In this document: positions 1 through 8,967 of the stretch, piece after piece
How the letters are laid out: the number at the start of each line of letters is the position of its first letter
Position numbering within the stretch: position 1 is the stretch's first letter
NCBI RefSeq assembly: GCF_042094015.1
Contig: NZ_JBELDZ010000002.1
Span: forward strand, 14,477 to 78,476
DNA from: Aurantibacter sp042094015
GTDB taxonomy: Bacteria > Bacteroidota > Bacteroidia > Flavobacteriales > Flavobacteriaceae
DNA: 64,000 nucleotides
Direction of reading: 5' to 3'
Position numbers and translations under genes: made by a program
The notes under the pieces: generated by a model
Database searches by the model: none
What the model saw: only the letters and a program-made list of their open reading frames with translations
What the model was told of the DNA's origin: nothing

Positions 1-194
1 AAAGACTTGAAGCCATCTTTTTTTAGTGTGGTAAATAATGATAAGTTTACGTTGCTAATTGTAGTAATTAACTCTTCATAAATACCAGAAATAAAGGCTA
101 TTGTTCCGCCAGAAACTCCAGGTACAGCATCTGCTGCGCCCATTGCAGTTCCTTTTAATGCTATTACAAAATAATCTTTTATGCTACGTTGCAT
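1..194 (-). CDS. DUF368 family membrane protein, N-terminal part (runs off the window)
   Basis: Only the first 64 codons are present, reading leftward from an ATG at 194. The protein begins MQRSIKDYFVIALKGTAMGA and continues with the ADAVPGVSGGTIAFISGIYEE signature typical of DUF368 integral membrane proteins. Members of this family have been linked to recycling undecaprenyl phosphate, the lipid carrier of cell-wall synthesis, across the inner membrane; that role is family knowledge, not visible here. The TPR gene ends 51 bases upstream on the same strand, so they may be co-transcribed. The rest of the gene lies outside the window. Confidence 0.85.
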   Translation of the reverse strand, partial: MQRSIKDYFVIALKGTAMGAADAVPGVSGGTIAFISGIYEELITTISNVNLSLFTTLKKDGFKS

Positions 195-245
195 TTGCTT
201 TTAGTTTTAAAACCTAAAGGTATGCAAAATATAAAAGAAGCCTTT

Positions 246-1640
246 TTATAAAATGAATTTTTTTAAAGCATTTACATATAAAGGAGATTCTGATAATAGT
301 GGAAATAATTCTTTAATTACAAAAAGATACTCCTTGTCAAAATTCATTCCATTACTTAAATGATAGGTTGCTTTTTCTATTTCGTGCAGCTTGAAGTAAA
401 TGCCAGCTAATCGGAATTCAATTTCTGCATTTTCAGGATGATACTCCATTGCTTGTAGCAAGTTATACATAGCAGTTTCTTCTTCACCTAACTTAATTAA
501 AATGTCAGCTCTTGTAAGCCAGGTTTCTAGCTCATAATTACCTAATTCTATAGTTTTTTTGTAGCCACGTTCTGCTTCTTCAAAAAAGTTTAATCGTAAA
601 TTAATACTAGCATACAAATTCCAGTATGTTACATTTTCAGAATCAAGATGTATTGCTTTATTTATGTAATATAACGCTTTCTGGAAATTGTTTTGTTTCG
701 AATAAAACTTGGTAATTGCAATCCAACCTTTATCTAAAGATGGATCTTCGTGAACTGTTTTATAATAATATTCTAAAGCTAATTTATTATTACCTAGTTT
801 TTCATAACATTTTGCAATTTGTAAAAGCGCAAAAGAAGTTGGATCTTCTAAACTTAAAGTAATTGCATAATTTTCTATAGCCTTATTATGCTTATTTAGT
901 TTTTCTAATGTTTTTCCTTTTTCGATATATGCTCCTACAAAAGTATCGTCTGATATAATAGCAAAATCAAAAGCTCTTAATGCTTTTTTGTAATCTTTTA
1001 AATCGTAATGTAATTTACCTAGTTGATGCCAAGCAATTTCCGAATAAGGGTTTGCGTCTAAATATTTATTTAGAAACTCTATAGCTTCCTTCGTTTGTTC
1101 TAAAAATTCAAAACAGTATATTACGTTGTAAAGTGATGCATAATCATATTTGTCCACTTCTAAACATTTCATAAAGCTGTTTTTAGCATCTTCAAATTGA
1201 TCTAAGAATAAATATTCCATTCCAATTAAAGAGTAAATATCTGATGTTTCTTGACTTAACTCTAAAGCTTTAGATAAAAAAGTTATCGCTTCTTTATGTT
1301 TATCTTGTTTAGACAATAAATTAGCTTTCTGTATATAAACCTCTTCGTTAGTTGGTTCTAATAAGTGAAGTTCATCTAATATCTGATTAGCTTTTGGTAA
1401 ATCATTTTCAAAAATGTAGATTTCAACTTTAAATAATTTCAAATTTGTTGAAAAAGGATGCTGATCCAAACCTAGTTTAATAGCTTTTTTAGCCAAAGCA
1501 ACTTTTCCATTATTTAAATAAAAATGAATAATACTTTCAAATTCATCTGAATCAAAAAACAACAAACTGTTGGTTTTTAACATCTTCTCGAACTTTGAAA
1601 TCGATATTTTATGATTTGGTTCTTCTTGACTAAACTGCAT
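246..1640 (-). CDS. Tetratricopeptide repeat protein
   Basis: A 464-residue protein built almost entirely of about ten 34-residue TPR units from near residue 35 to the C-terminus, with the usual pattern of a small residue at position 8, Tyr/Phe at 11 and Ala at 20 (for example AITFLSKALELSQETSDIYS). There is no signal peptide or membrane segment, so a cytoplasmic scaffold is likely. I chose the ATG at 1640; an in-frame TTG two codons earlier is possible. A 16-base perfect palindrome sits 17 bases upstream of the start. The gene precedes the DUF368 gene on the same strand. The specific partner cannot be read from the sequence. Confidence 0.85.
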   Translation of the reverse strand: MQFSQEEPNHKISISKFEKMLKTNSLLFFDSDEFESIIHFYLNNGKVALAKKAIKLGLDQHPFSTNLKLFKVEIYIFENDLPKANQILDELHLLEPTNEEVYIQKANLLSKQDKHKEAITFLSKALELSQETSDIYSLIGMEYLFLDQFEDAKNSFMKCLEVDKYDYASLYNVIYCFEFLEQTKEAIEFLNKYLDANPYSEIAWHQLGKLHYDLKDYKKALRAFDFAIISDDTFVGAYIEKGKTLEKLNKHNKAIENYAITLSLEDPTSFALLQIAKCYEKLGNNKLALEYYYKTVHEDPSLDKGWIAITKFYSKQNNFQKALYYINKAIHLDSENVTYWNLYASINLRLNFFEEAERGYKKTIELGNYELETWLTRADILIKLGEEETAMYNLLQAMEYHPENAEIEFRLAGIYFKLHEIEKATYHLSNGMNFDKEYLFVIKELFPLLSESPLYVNALKKFIL

Positions 1641-1656
1641 ATGCAAGCTATTTAAT

Positions 1657-1672
1657 TACATTTAAATGTAAT
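1657..1672. promoter_or_regulatory. 16-bp perfect palindrome upstream of the TPR gene
   Basis: TTACATTTAAATGTAA reads identically on both strands and lies 17 bases upstream of the TPR start codon. It could be an operator for a dimeric regulator. AT-rich DNA produces such palindromes by chance fairly easily, so this is weakly supported. Confidence 0.25.
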
Positions 1673-1786
1673 GTCTATTTTACTTGAAGCGGCATTTTAT
1701 AAGAAATGTTTTTAACAAAGTAATAAACATTTCTTGTGGCGCTAGTTTTTGTTTTTAGGTTGATTTTTGAGATATAAAAATAATAT

Positions 1787-2971
1787 TTAATTATTTTTTA
1801 TATTATTAAGTAAGTCAATAATAATGCCACAACCTTTCAGGATTTCTTCGTTAGAAATAGTTAAAGGTGGCGTAATTCTAATGGCTTTAGTTTCAAATAA
1901 TAACCAGAATAAAATTAAACCTTGCTCTTGTGCTTGTAAAACCACTTGGTTGGTAATATCTGCTGAAGCTGTAATAACTGCTAACATTAAACCTTTTCCT
2001 CTAATTTCTGTTATTAATGGATGCTTTAAATATTTTCTGATTAACTTTTCTTTTTCCAAAGCTTCTGTCATTAAGTCACTTTCGTTAACTTCTTTTATTG
2101 TAGCTAATGCTGCCGCTGCAATTACGGGATTTCCTCCAAATGTAGTAATGTGTCCTAATTTGGGCTTATCTTTTAGTTGCGACATTAATTCTGTAGATGC
2201 TGTAAATGCACCTATTGGTAATCCACCTCCAAGACCTTTACCAGTAACTAAAATGTCCGGAATTACGTTATAGTTTTCAAAACCAAATAATTTACCGGTC
2301 CTTCCAATTCCTGGTTGAATTTCATCTAAAATTAATAAAGCTCCAACTTCTTTACATCTAGCTTTGACTTTTGTTAAATAATTATTTATAGGTTCTATAA
2401 AGCCAGCACCACCTTGAATGGTTTCCAAAACAACGCAAGCAGTTTTTGTAGTAATATGCTTTAAATGCGGTTCATAGTTAAATGTAATATGACTTATGCC
2501 TGGTAATAATGGTCTAAAAACACTTTTGCGCTCCTCAAAATCCATTAAACTTAAAGATCCAATTGTATTTCCGTGATAAGCGTTATGCGCTGCAATAATC
2601 TGACTTCTTCCGGTTGCCCTACGAGCTAATTTTAATGCACCTTCAATTGCTTCTGTACCAGAATTTACTAAATATGTTTGGTTTAAAGGTTCTGGCAAAT
2701 GGTTTGCAAAATATGTAGCTAAATCTACTGCTGGTTTTTGTGCATATTCGCCATAAACCATAACATGCATATATGTTTCTGCTTGCTTTTGAATGGCTTT
2801 AACTACTTTTGGGTGACAATGGCCTAAACTACAAGCTGAAACTCCAGCAACAAAATCTAAATATGCTTTATTCTTTGTGTCGTAGATGTAGCTGCCTTTT
2901 GCATGAGAAATCTCTAATGCTAAAGGATACGGTGATGTTTGCGCTTGATATTTAAAAAAACCTTGCTTCAT
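1787..2971 (-). CDS. Class III aminotransferase (acetylornithine/ornithine aminotransferase-like)
   Basis: A 394-residue PLP-dependent fold type I aminotransferase. NSGTEA (103-108) binds the PLP phosphate, AYHGNT (131-136) and LILDEIQ (213-219, with D216 contacting the pyridine nitrogen) follow, and K245 in TGKGLGGGLP is the expected Schiff-base lysine. Length is normal for the ArgD/OAT subgroup. Substrate is not settled: the neighbours are not arginine genes, so acetylornithine, ornithine or another omega-amino donor are all possible. The start ATG shares one base with the stop of the upstream OstA-like gene (TAATG), which suggests translational coupling. Confidence 0.9.
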   Translation of the reverse strand: MKQGFFKYQAQTSPYPLALEISHAKGSYIYDTKNKAYLDFVAGVSACSLGHCHPKVVKAIQKQAETYMHVMVYGEYAQKPAVDLATYFANHLPEPLNQTYLVNSGTEAIEGALKLARRATGRSQIIAAHNAYHGNTIGSLSLMDFEERKSVFRPLLPGISHITFNYEPHLKHITTKTACVVLETIQGGAGFIEPINNYLTKVKARCKEVGALLILDEIQPGIGRTGKLFGFENYNVIPDILVTGKGLGGGLPIGAFTASTELMSQLKDKPKLGHITTFGGNPVIAAAALATIKEVNESDLMTEALEKEKLIRKYLKHPLITEIRGKGLMLAVITASADITNQVVLQAQEQGLILFWLLFETKAIRITPPLTISNEEILKGCGIIIDLLNNIKNN

Positions 2972-4788
2972 TATTTTTTTGGAGCTACTTCTAGAATTGG
3001 TTTAGCTACTAGTTTGCGTTTTCCTTTTTTGTTTTTTGAAATGAATTTTTTAGGTAAATTTCTTGATGATTTTGGTAGTTTATCTTTTTTTGTGAGGTTT
3101 TTGTCTTCAGCAATTTTGTCTGCATCAATCATACGATTGATTAGTTTCTCATCGAAAAATTCTTCTTCTGGAAGCGCTTCTTCAATACCTTTTATTTTAG
3201 GTAAATTAAGTGGTAAATCCTCAGAAAATAAATCCTCTACATTTTTAGGTCTTTCTTCTTCTCTCCAATTGAAACCTTTTAGAATGCGCTCTTTAGCATT
3301 AATTTCTTCTTCTTTAAAAAGTGTACCATCTACTTGTTGTAATTTTCTTAATTCTACAACATCTTGACTTTCAAAAAAGATAGAAATATTGGCAGATTTG
3401 GAACGTTCTATGCCAATTAAATCATCTTCTTCGTTTCTAGCGTAGTAAATAGATTCGGCATTTTTTAGTATGTCTACTTGATAAATTTCATTTTTGTCAT
3501 TAAATAATCCAATCAAACGTTGACCGGAAATTTGATTATAGCCATTAACATCTATGCTGTCTTTACTTATCATAAAAGCATTTTTAAATACTTTGAGCGA
3601 ATCTATTTTTTCTGTTTCAGGATTAGATATAATATGGATTGTATCTCCAGTCATCTGATTTTTTAGGTGCCATAAAACAGGTTTTCTTGTTTTAGAAAAT
3701 GCATCAATTTTACCTTTGTTAATATTAATTAACTCGGTTAGTCCTTTTTGATGATTAACATGAAGTGAATCAGCTTTTCCACTTAAATCAGATTTATAGA
3801 TTTTAGCATTCTTAAAAGCTCTAGTAATGCGTTTGTCTGCTTTACCAGTAACCATTAATGTATCTGCGTGAATATATATACTATCGTTTTCTTGAATTGT
3901 TATAGCTAAAGCACGTTTAGTAATAAAAACAGAATCTTTTGCCCTATACACTTCGGCATAATGACCTTTTATTATACTGTTGTTTATGGTGTCTGTAACT
4001 GTAATATTATTTGTAGCTGATGCAAAATTCTTACTTCTATCAAAATATAAACTATCACCTTTTACTTCTCTGTTATCATAATCAATTTTTGCGTTTTTTT
4101 CAAAATAACCTGTGTCATTATTAGTATCGTAAAAACCACGTTCACTATAAATTTCACTTGTTTCTCCTACAATATCAGATGGACCATACATATAGGCGTG
4201 ACCTGTTTCTGTATAAAAATCTAACTGATTTGTAGTTAATATATATTCTGGATTTACCAATTTAACTGTGTTAAGGAAGCGGTATTTTTTCTCCTTCATA
4301 TAAAAACGTCCAACTGTACTTGTAATAACACCTGAAGAATCTCTAACTACGCGTCCGCCAGATTTATAATAAGCTTGTTGTGCTTCTCTATTAAAATATA
4401 AAGTATCTGTTGTTAGTGTAGAGCTTGGTTCGGTTAATAATACATCACCACTTGCAAATGCTAATTTTGTTTTACCAGAATATTCTGCATACTTAGCGGT
4501 AAGGTTAATAGTATCTCCTTGTTTCATTACTACATTTCCATAAGCTTCAATAAAATCTTCTTTACCATAAAAAATAGCTTTATCGCAATACATATCAATT
4601 CCTTCGTGATAAATATGAACTTGAGCTTGATTATTTCGTGTAAGAATACTTGCTCCAGGATGATTTTTTTCATCTTTATCTCCAAAGCCCGCTTCTTTAA
4701 TTTCTATAGTTTTATTTTGAGTAAAAGCTATTTGCGTAATTAAACCAAAAAGAAAGAGTAGGAGATATGTAGATTTTAAATGTTTCAA
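2971..4788 (-). CDS. OstA-like protein (LptA-type LPS transport domain)
   Basis: A 605-residue exported protein with a signal peptide (residues about 1-24, ending ...IAFTQ). Residues about 35-250 contain repeated short beta-strand units such as DKAIFYGKEDFIEAYGNVVM and GDVLLTEPSSTLTTDTLYF, characteristic of the OstA/LptA beta-jellyroll that carries lipopolysaccharide across the periplasm. The remaining part is a longer Bacteroidetes-type extension with further repeats and a Lys-rich tail. The start is TTG (TTG AAA CAT TTA); no in-frame ATG is available upstream of the signal peptide. It is translationally coupled to the downstream aminotransferase through TAATG. A terminator of purA lies upstream of it, so it probably has its own promoter. 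Confidence 0.88.
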   Translation of the reverse strand: MKHLKSTYLLLFLFGLITQIAFTQNKTIEIKEAGFGDKDEKNHPGASILTRNNQAQVHIYHEGIDMYCDKAIFYGKEDFIEAYGNVVMKQGDTINLTAKYAEYSGKTKLAFASGDVLLTEPSSTLTTDTLYFNREAQQAYYKSGGRVVRDSSGVITSTVGRFYMKEKKYRFLNTVKLVNPEYILTTNQLDFYTETGHAYMYGPSDIVGETSEIYSERGFYDTNNDTGYFEKNAKIDYDNREVKGDSLYFDRSKNFASATNNITVTDTINNSIIKGHYAEVYRAKDSVFITKRALAITIQENDSIYIHADTLMVTGKADKRITRAFKNAKIYKSDLSGKADSLHVNHQKGLTELININKGKIDAFSKTRKPVLWHLKNQMTGDTIHIISNPETEKIDSLKVFKNAFMISKDSIDVNGYNQISGQRLIGLFNDKNEIYQVDILKNAESIYYARNEEDDLIGIERSKSANISIFFESQDVVELRKLQQVDGTLFKEEEINAKERILKGFNWREEERPKNVEDLFSEDLPLNLPKIKGIEEALPEEEFFDEKLINRMIDADKIAEDKNLTKKDKLPKSSRNLPKKFISKNKKGKRKLVAKPILEVAPKK

Positions 4789-4862
4789 TGTTAATTGTGT
4801 TTGATTTCAAAAGTAACAATATTATTAATGTGCTATTGTACTTTATGAAATATTTAATACCA

Positions 4863-4896
4863 AAAAACCTGCCAATAGATTTAAAGGCAGGTTTTT
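4863..4896 (-). terminator. Rho-independent terminator downstream of purA
   Basis: An 11-bp perfect stem (AAAAACCTGCC / GGCAGGTTTTT) with a 12-base loop, U-rich on the minus strand, located just past the purA stop. Confidence 0.8.
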
Positions 4897-4917
4897 GTTA
4901 CTATATTTAAAAATAGA

Positions 4918-6189
4918 CTATCTGAAAATTGTTTGTTTTCTGTCTGGTCCAACAGAAACTATTTTTATTGGTGTGTCTAATTCTTTTTCTAAAAATGCAA
5001 TATAATCGTGAACTTCTTTAGGTAGTTCAGCTTCAGTACTCATTTTAGTTAAGTCTTCTTTCCAACCTTTAAATTCTTGATATATAGGTGTTACGTTTTC
5101 CGGTTCAATACTATATGGTAAGTGAGAAATTTCTTTTCCTTTATATAAATATTTAGTTGCTACTTTAATAGAATCAAATCCAGATAAAACATCAGATTTC
5201 ATCATCATTAATTGTGTAACTCCATTTACATCTACTGCATATTTTAATGCTACTAAATCTAACCAACCACAACGTCTTGCTCTTCCTGTAACAGCACCAA
5301 ATTCGTTACCAATCTTAGCCATTTTAGCTCCAACTTCATCAAATAATTCTGTTGGAAAAGGCCCAGAACCTACACGAGTGGTATAAGCTTTAAATATTCC
5401 ATAAACATCTTTTACTTTGTTTGGAGCAACTCCTAAACCTGTACAAGCGCCAGCAGCAGTTGTGTTACTTGATGTTACAAATGGATATGTTCCAAAATCT
5501 ATATCTAATAAAGATCCTTGAGCACCTTCTGCTAAAACTGTTTTTCCTGCTTTTAAGTTGCTGTTAATAAATTCTTCACTATCTATAAATTGTAATTCTT
5601 TTAAACGTTCTACAGCATCAAAAAATTCCACTTCCATTTCGTCTAAGTCATACTGTACATCTACGTTATAGAATTTAATCATAGCTTCATGTTTATTAGC
5701 AAGGCTACGGTATTTTTCTTTCCAGTTAGGTAATTCTAAATCACCAATTCTAATTCCATTACGTCCGGTTTTGTCCATATATGTTGGACCAATACCTTTT
5801 AATGTAGAACCAATCTTTGCTTTTCCTTTACTAGCTTCACTTGCAGCGTCTAATAAACGATGTGTTGGAAGAATGACATGAGCTTTACGAGAAACGATAA
5901 GTGTTTTTTTATAGTCAATTTTAAATTGATCAAGACCTTCCAATTCTTTAATAAAAACTACTGGGTCAATTACAACACCATTACCAATAACATTGGTAGA
6001 GGTTTTATGAAAAATTCCAGAAGGAATAGTTCTTAAAACATGTTTAATACCGTCAAATTCTAGAGTATGACCTGCATTTGGTCCTCCTTGAAAACGAGCG
6101 ATAATATCATAGTTTGCTGTTAATACATCGACAATTTTTCCTTTGCCTTCATCTCCCCATTGTAATCCAAGTAGTAAATCTACTGCCAT
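4918..6189 (-). CDS. purA: Adenylosuccinate synthase
   Basis: A 423-residue enzyme of normal length that converts IMP, aspartate and GTP to adenylosuccinate, the first committed step to AMP. The N-terminal WGDEGKGK loop contains catalytic D13, and H41 lies in NAGHT, matching the numbering of the E. coli enzyme. The IMP/Asp-binding segments GIGPTYMDK, SNTTAAGACTG and VTGRARRCGW are intact. The start codon is ATG at 6189, eight bases downstream of the stop of the Fur-family gene, so rel, fur-like and purA form a tight minus-strand run ending in the terminator at 4863-4896. Putting rel and purA together makes sense because (p)ppGpp controls purine nucleotide synthesis. Confidence 0.97.
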   Translation of the reverse strand: MAVDLLLGLQWGDEGKGKIVDVLTANYDIIARFQGGPNAGHTLEFDGIKHVLRTIPSGIFHKTSTNVIGNGVVIDPVVFIKELEGLDQFKIDYKKTLIVSRKAHVILPTHRLLDAASEASKGKAKIGSTLKGIGPTYMDKTGRNGIRIGDLELPNWKEKYRSLANKHEAMIKFYNVDVQYDLDEMEVEFFDAVERLKELQFIDSEEFINSNLKAGKTVLAEGAQGSLLDIDFGTYPFVTSSNTTAAGACTGLGVAPNKVKDVYGIFKAYTTRVGSGPFPTELFDEVGAKMAKIGNEFGAVTGRARRCGWLDLVALKYAVDVNGVTQLMMMKSDVLSGFDSIKVATKYLYKGKEISHLPYSIEPENVTPIYQEFKGWKEDLTKMSTEAELPKEVHDYIAFLEKELDTPIKIVSVGPDRKQTIFR

Positions 6190-6197
6190 TTTTTTAG

Positions 6198-6650
6198 TTA
6201 TTTAGTATCTTTACGTGTGCCGTAAAAATATAATGAATGATTGGTTATATTGATATCAAAAACCTCTTCGATGGTTTTTTTAATAGTTTGAATTCTTGGG
6301 TCGCAAAACTCGATAACCTCGCCAGTATCTGTTAATATAACGTGATCGTGTTGTTTATCGAAATATGATTTTTCATAATGAGCTTGACTTTGTCCAAATT
6401 GGTGTTTACGAACTAAGGCACATTCTAAAAGTAATTCTATCGTATTGTAAAGTGTAGCTCTGCTAACACGATACTTTTTGTTTTTCATTTTTATGTACAA
6501 AGATTCGATATCGAAATGCTCGTCACTTTCATAAATCTCTTGCAAGATAGCGTAGCGTTCTGGTGTTTTTCGATGGCCTTTGGTCTCTAAAAACTTAGTA
6601 AAGACATTTTTTACAATATCTTGGTTTTTTAATGTTGTTGTTTCATTCAT
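6198..6650 (-). CDS. Fur-family transcriptional regulator lacking CxxC zinc motifs
   Basis: A 150-residue protein with the Fur winged helix (about 10-85; TPERYAILQEIY and RVSRATLYNTIELL) followed by the dimerisation domain with the metal-ligand segment QHDHVILTDTGEVIEFCD. In most Fur/PerR/Zur proteins this segment carries a CxxC structural zinc site; here the first pair is replaced (HDHVILTDTG) and only single cysteines remain. The metal or signal is therefore uncertain. I chose the ATG at 6650 rather than the TTG at 6674, because a TAAATTTG promoter -7 box overlaps the extra codons. That would make the mRNA almost leaderless. It sits between rel and purA. Confidence 0.88.
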   Translation of the reverse strand: MNETTTLKNQDIVKNVFTKFLETKGHRKTPERYAILQEIYESDEHFDIESLYIKMKNKKYRVSRATLYNTIELLLECALVRKHQFGQSQAHYEKSYFDKQHDHVILTDTGEVIEFCDPRIQTIKKTIEEVFDINITNHSLYFYGTRKDTK

Positions 6651-6661
6651 ATTTGCGGTTG

Positions 6662-6669
6662 CAAATTTA
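6662..6669 (-). promoter_or_regulatory. Possible promoter -7 box for the Fur-like gene
   Basis: TAAATTTG on the minus strand matches the Bacteroidetes TAnnTTTG element 11 bases before the ATG at 6650. No TTG lies at the expected 19-base spacing upstream, so support is moderate. Confidence 0.35.
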
Positions 6670-6677
6670 CACAATTT

Positions 6678-8891
6678 TTAAACTCTATCGACTTTATGAA
6701 TACCATTAATTTTCTTAAGATTTTCAATTAGCTTTTTTAAATGATTTTTGTTTTTTATTACAAGATTAATATTACCTGTAAAAACGCCATCATCTGACTG
6801 GAAATTTAAGCCATTTATGTTTACATGCATATTTGAAGAAATTACTTTGGTAACATCATTTAACAAGCCAACGTTGTCAATTCCAGTTAATTTAATCTGA
6901 GCAGTAAATTCTTGTTGTGAAGAGTCTATCCATTTAGCCGAAATAATTCTGTAAGCATAATTTGATTGAAGACTTACGGCATTTGGGCAATTTTTTTTAT
7001 GAACTTTTATACCTTCATTTATAGTAATAAAACCAAAAACAGTATCTCCAGGAATTGGTGTGCAGCAGGATGATAGTTTGTAGTCTAATCGTTCTTCCTC
7101 TTTTCCAAAAACTAATAAATCGAATTTATCTGTAACTTCATCTTTATTAATTGTGTCTTTGTTTGTATCAGATTTTCTAGAAATTTTATTTTTAATAAAA
7201 TTCATTAAGGCATTGCTTCTTGAAGCAGCATAACCTTTTATGGCAGGACTATCTATGGTTCCAATACCAACACGATAAAATAAATCTAAACTTGTTTTTA
7301 ATTTGAAATGACTAACCATTTCGTTAATAGATTTCTCGTTTATAGTTATTTTTAATTGTTTTAATTTTCGTCGTAAAATTTCTTTTCCATCTTCGGCAAT
7401 TAATTTCTTTTCCTCTTTTAAAAGTGATTTAATTTTACTTTTAGCTCTTGAGGTAGAAACATAGTTTAGCCAGTTTGGATTTGGCTTAGAATTTTCTGAG
7501 GTAATAATTTCTACCTGATCTCCACTTTTTAATTCTGTACTTAGCGGTACTAGTTTTCCATTAACTTTTGCACCACGTGTTTTCATACCAACTTGTGTAT
7601 GGATGTTAAACGAGAAATCTAAAGGTGTTGCACCTTTAGGCAAGGATTTTAAATCTCCTTGAGGTGTAAAAACAAAGATTTCTTTAGAATATAAGTTTAA
7701 TTTAAATTGCTCTACAAAATCTACTGCATTTGTAGTGTTATTCTCCAAAGCTTCTTGTAGGCGGTTAACCCAAATATCTAAACTGTCTTCTTTATCACCT
7801 TGGTTCTTATATTTATAATGTGCAGCATAACCTTTTTCTGCAATTTCATTCATTCTTTCACTTCTTACTTGCACTTCTACCCAGCGACCTTTTGGTCCCA
7901 TAACTGTAATATGCAAAGCTTCATAACCTGTAGATTTTGGAGAAGAAATCCAATCTCTTAACCTAATAGGGTTAGGGATAAAATGATCTGTTACTATTGA
8001 GTAGATTTTCCAAGCAAAAAACTTTTCATCTTTAGGTTCACTTTTATAAATAATTCTAACAGCAAATTTATCGTAAACCTCATCAAAACTCACGCCTTGT
8101 TTTGCCATCTTTCTTTTAATAGAAAAAATGGATTTTGGTCTTCCTTTTATAGCGTAATCTAAACCTTCTCTATCTAAAGACGTTTTTATTATTTCATTAA
8201 ATTCTTTTATGTATTGATCTTGCTCTTCTTTGCTTTCTTCTAGCTTACTTTGTAAGTCATTATAGACTTCTGGTTCAGTATATTTTAGACCTAAATCTTC
8301 AAGTTCTGTTTTTATATTATACAAACCAATCCTATGCGCTAAAGGCGCATAAATGTATAAAGTTTCGCTTGCAATTTTAATTTGTTTATCTGCACGCATT
8401 GAGTCCATAGTTTGCATATTATGCAATCTATCTGCTATCTTTATAATAATTACACGTACATCGTCATTTAAAGTAAGGAGCATTTTTCTAAAATTCTCAG
8501 CTTGTAAGCTTACGTCCTTATCTTTTTTAAGTGAAGAAATTTTAGTTAGCCCATCTACGATTCGTGCAACGGTTTCTCCAAATAACTGTTCTATGTCGTT
8601 AATTGAATAGTCTTCGTTGTCTTCTACTACATCATGAAGTAAAGCTGCAGCAATAGATGTAGCGTCTAAACCAATTTCTTGTGCTACAATTTTTGCTACT
8701 GCAATTGGATGGAAGATATAAGCTTCGCCACTTTTTCTGCGTTGCTCTTTGTGTGCATCTACAGCAACTTCAAAAGCCTTTCGGATTAGTTTTTTATCGT
8801 CTTCAGATAACGTTAAATAGCTTACACGAAGTAATTCTCTGTAAGCATTTGTTATAGCAGCATTTTCTTGTTCGATTTGTAAATCCGTCAT
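6678..8891 (-). CDS. rel: Bifunctional (p)ppGpp synthetase/hydrolase, RelA/SpoT family
   Basis: A 737-residue long Rel enzyme that makes and degrades the stringent-response alarmone. The hydrolase HD domain is intact (HPIAVAKI near 61, LLHDVVEDN with H86-D87), so hydrolysis is expected. The synthetase domain contains KRKMAKQGVSFDEVYDKFAVR and STGYEALHITV. A TGS domain (EIFVFTPQGDLKSLPKGATPLDF), a conserved cysteine segment (LSSCCTPIPGD) and a C-terminal ACT domain follow. I chose the ATG at 8891 over the TTG three codons earlier. A 25-base near-palindrome ends three bases before this ATG. The Fur-like gene lies downstream; its own promoter probably lies in the spacer between them. Confidence 0.96.
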   Translation of the reverse strand: MTDLQIEQENAAITNAYRELLRVSYLTLSEDDKKLIRKAFEVAVDAHKEQRRKSGEAYIFHPIAVAKIVAQEIGLDATSIAAALLHDVVEDNEDYSINDIEQLFGETVARIVDGLTKISSLKKDKDVSLQAENFRKMLLTLNDDVRVIIIKIADRLHNMQTMDSMRADKQIKIASETLYIYAPLAHRIGLYNIKTELEDLGLKYTEPEVYNDLQSKLEESKEEQDQYIKEFNEIIKTSLDREGLDYAIKGRPKSIFSIKRKMAKQGVSFDEVYDKFAVRIIYKSEPKDEKFFAWKIYSIVTDHFIPNPIRLRDWISSPKSTGYEALHITVMGPKGRWVEVQVRSERMNEIAEKGYAAHYKYKNQGDKEDSLDIWVNRLQEALENNTTNAVDFVEQFKLNLYSKEIFVFTPQGDLKSLPKGATPLDFSFNIHTQVGMKTRGAKVNGKLVPLSTELKSGDQVEIITSENSKPNPNWLNYVSTSRAKSKIKSLLKEEKKLIAEDGKEILRRKLKQLKITINEKSINEMVSHFKLKTSLDLFYRVGIGTIDSPAIKGYAASRSNALMNFIKNKISRKSDTNKDTINKDEVTDKFDLLVFGKEEERLDYKLSSCCTPIPGDTVFGFITINEGIKVHKKNCPNAVSLQSNYAYRIISAKWIDSSQQEFTAQIKLTGIDNVGLLNDVTKVISSNMHVNINGLNFQSDDGVFTGNINLVIKNKNHLKKLIENLKKINGIHKVDRV

Positions 8892-8893
8892 AC

Positions 8894-8918
8894 GTTTCAA
8901 GTTAGGCTAAGTTGAAAC
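8894..8918. promoter_or_regulatory. 25-nt near-perfect palindrome abutting the rel start codon
   Basis: GTTTCAAGTTAGG followed by CTAAGTTGAAAC pairs at 11 of 12 positions around a central G. It ends three bases upstream of the rel ATG. As RNA it would fold into a hairpin next to the initiation codon; as DNA it could be an operator. Which of these applies, if either, cannot be told from the sequence. Confidence 0.45.
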
Positions 8919-8967
8919 TTAAAAATACAATAATTAATGATATAGAAAAGCTAAGAATTAAAAAATA

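Noticed and set aside
1824..2273. 149-codon plus-strand frame opposite the aminotransferase gene
   Set aside because: It is antisense to a well-supported enzyme gene and the encoded sequence has no recognisable domain. Similar antisense frames at 2939, 8353, 17269, 23501 and 40122 were discarded for the same reason.
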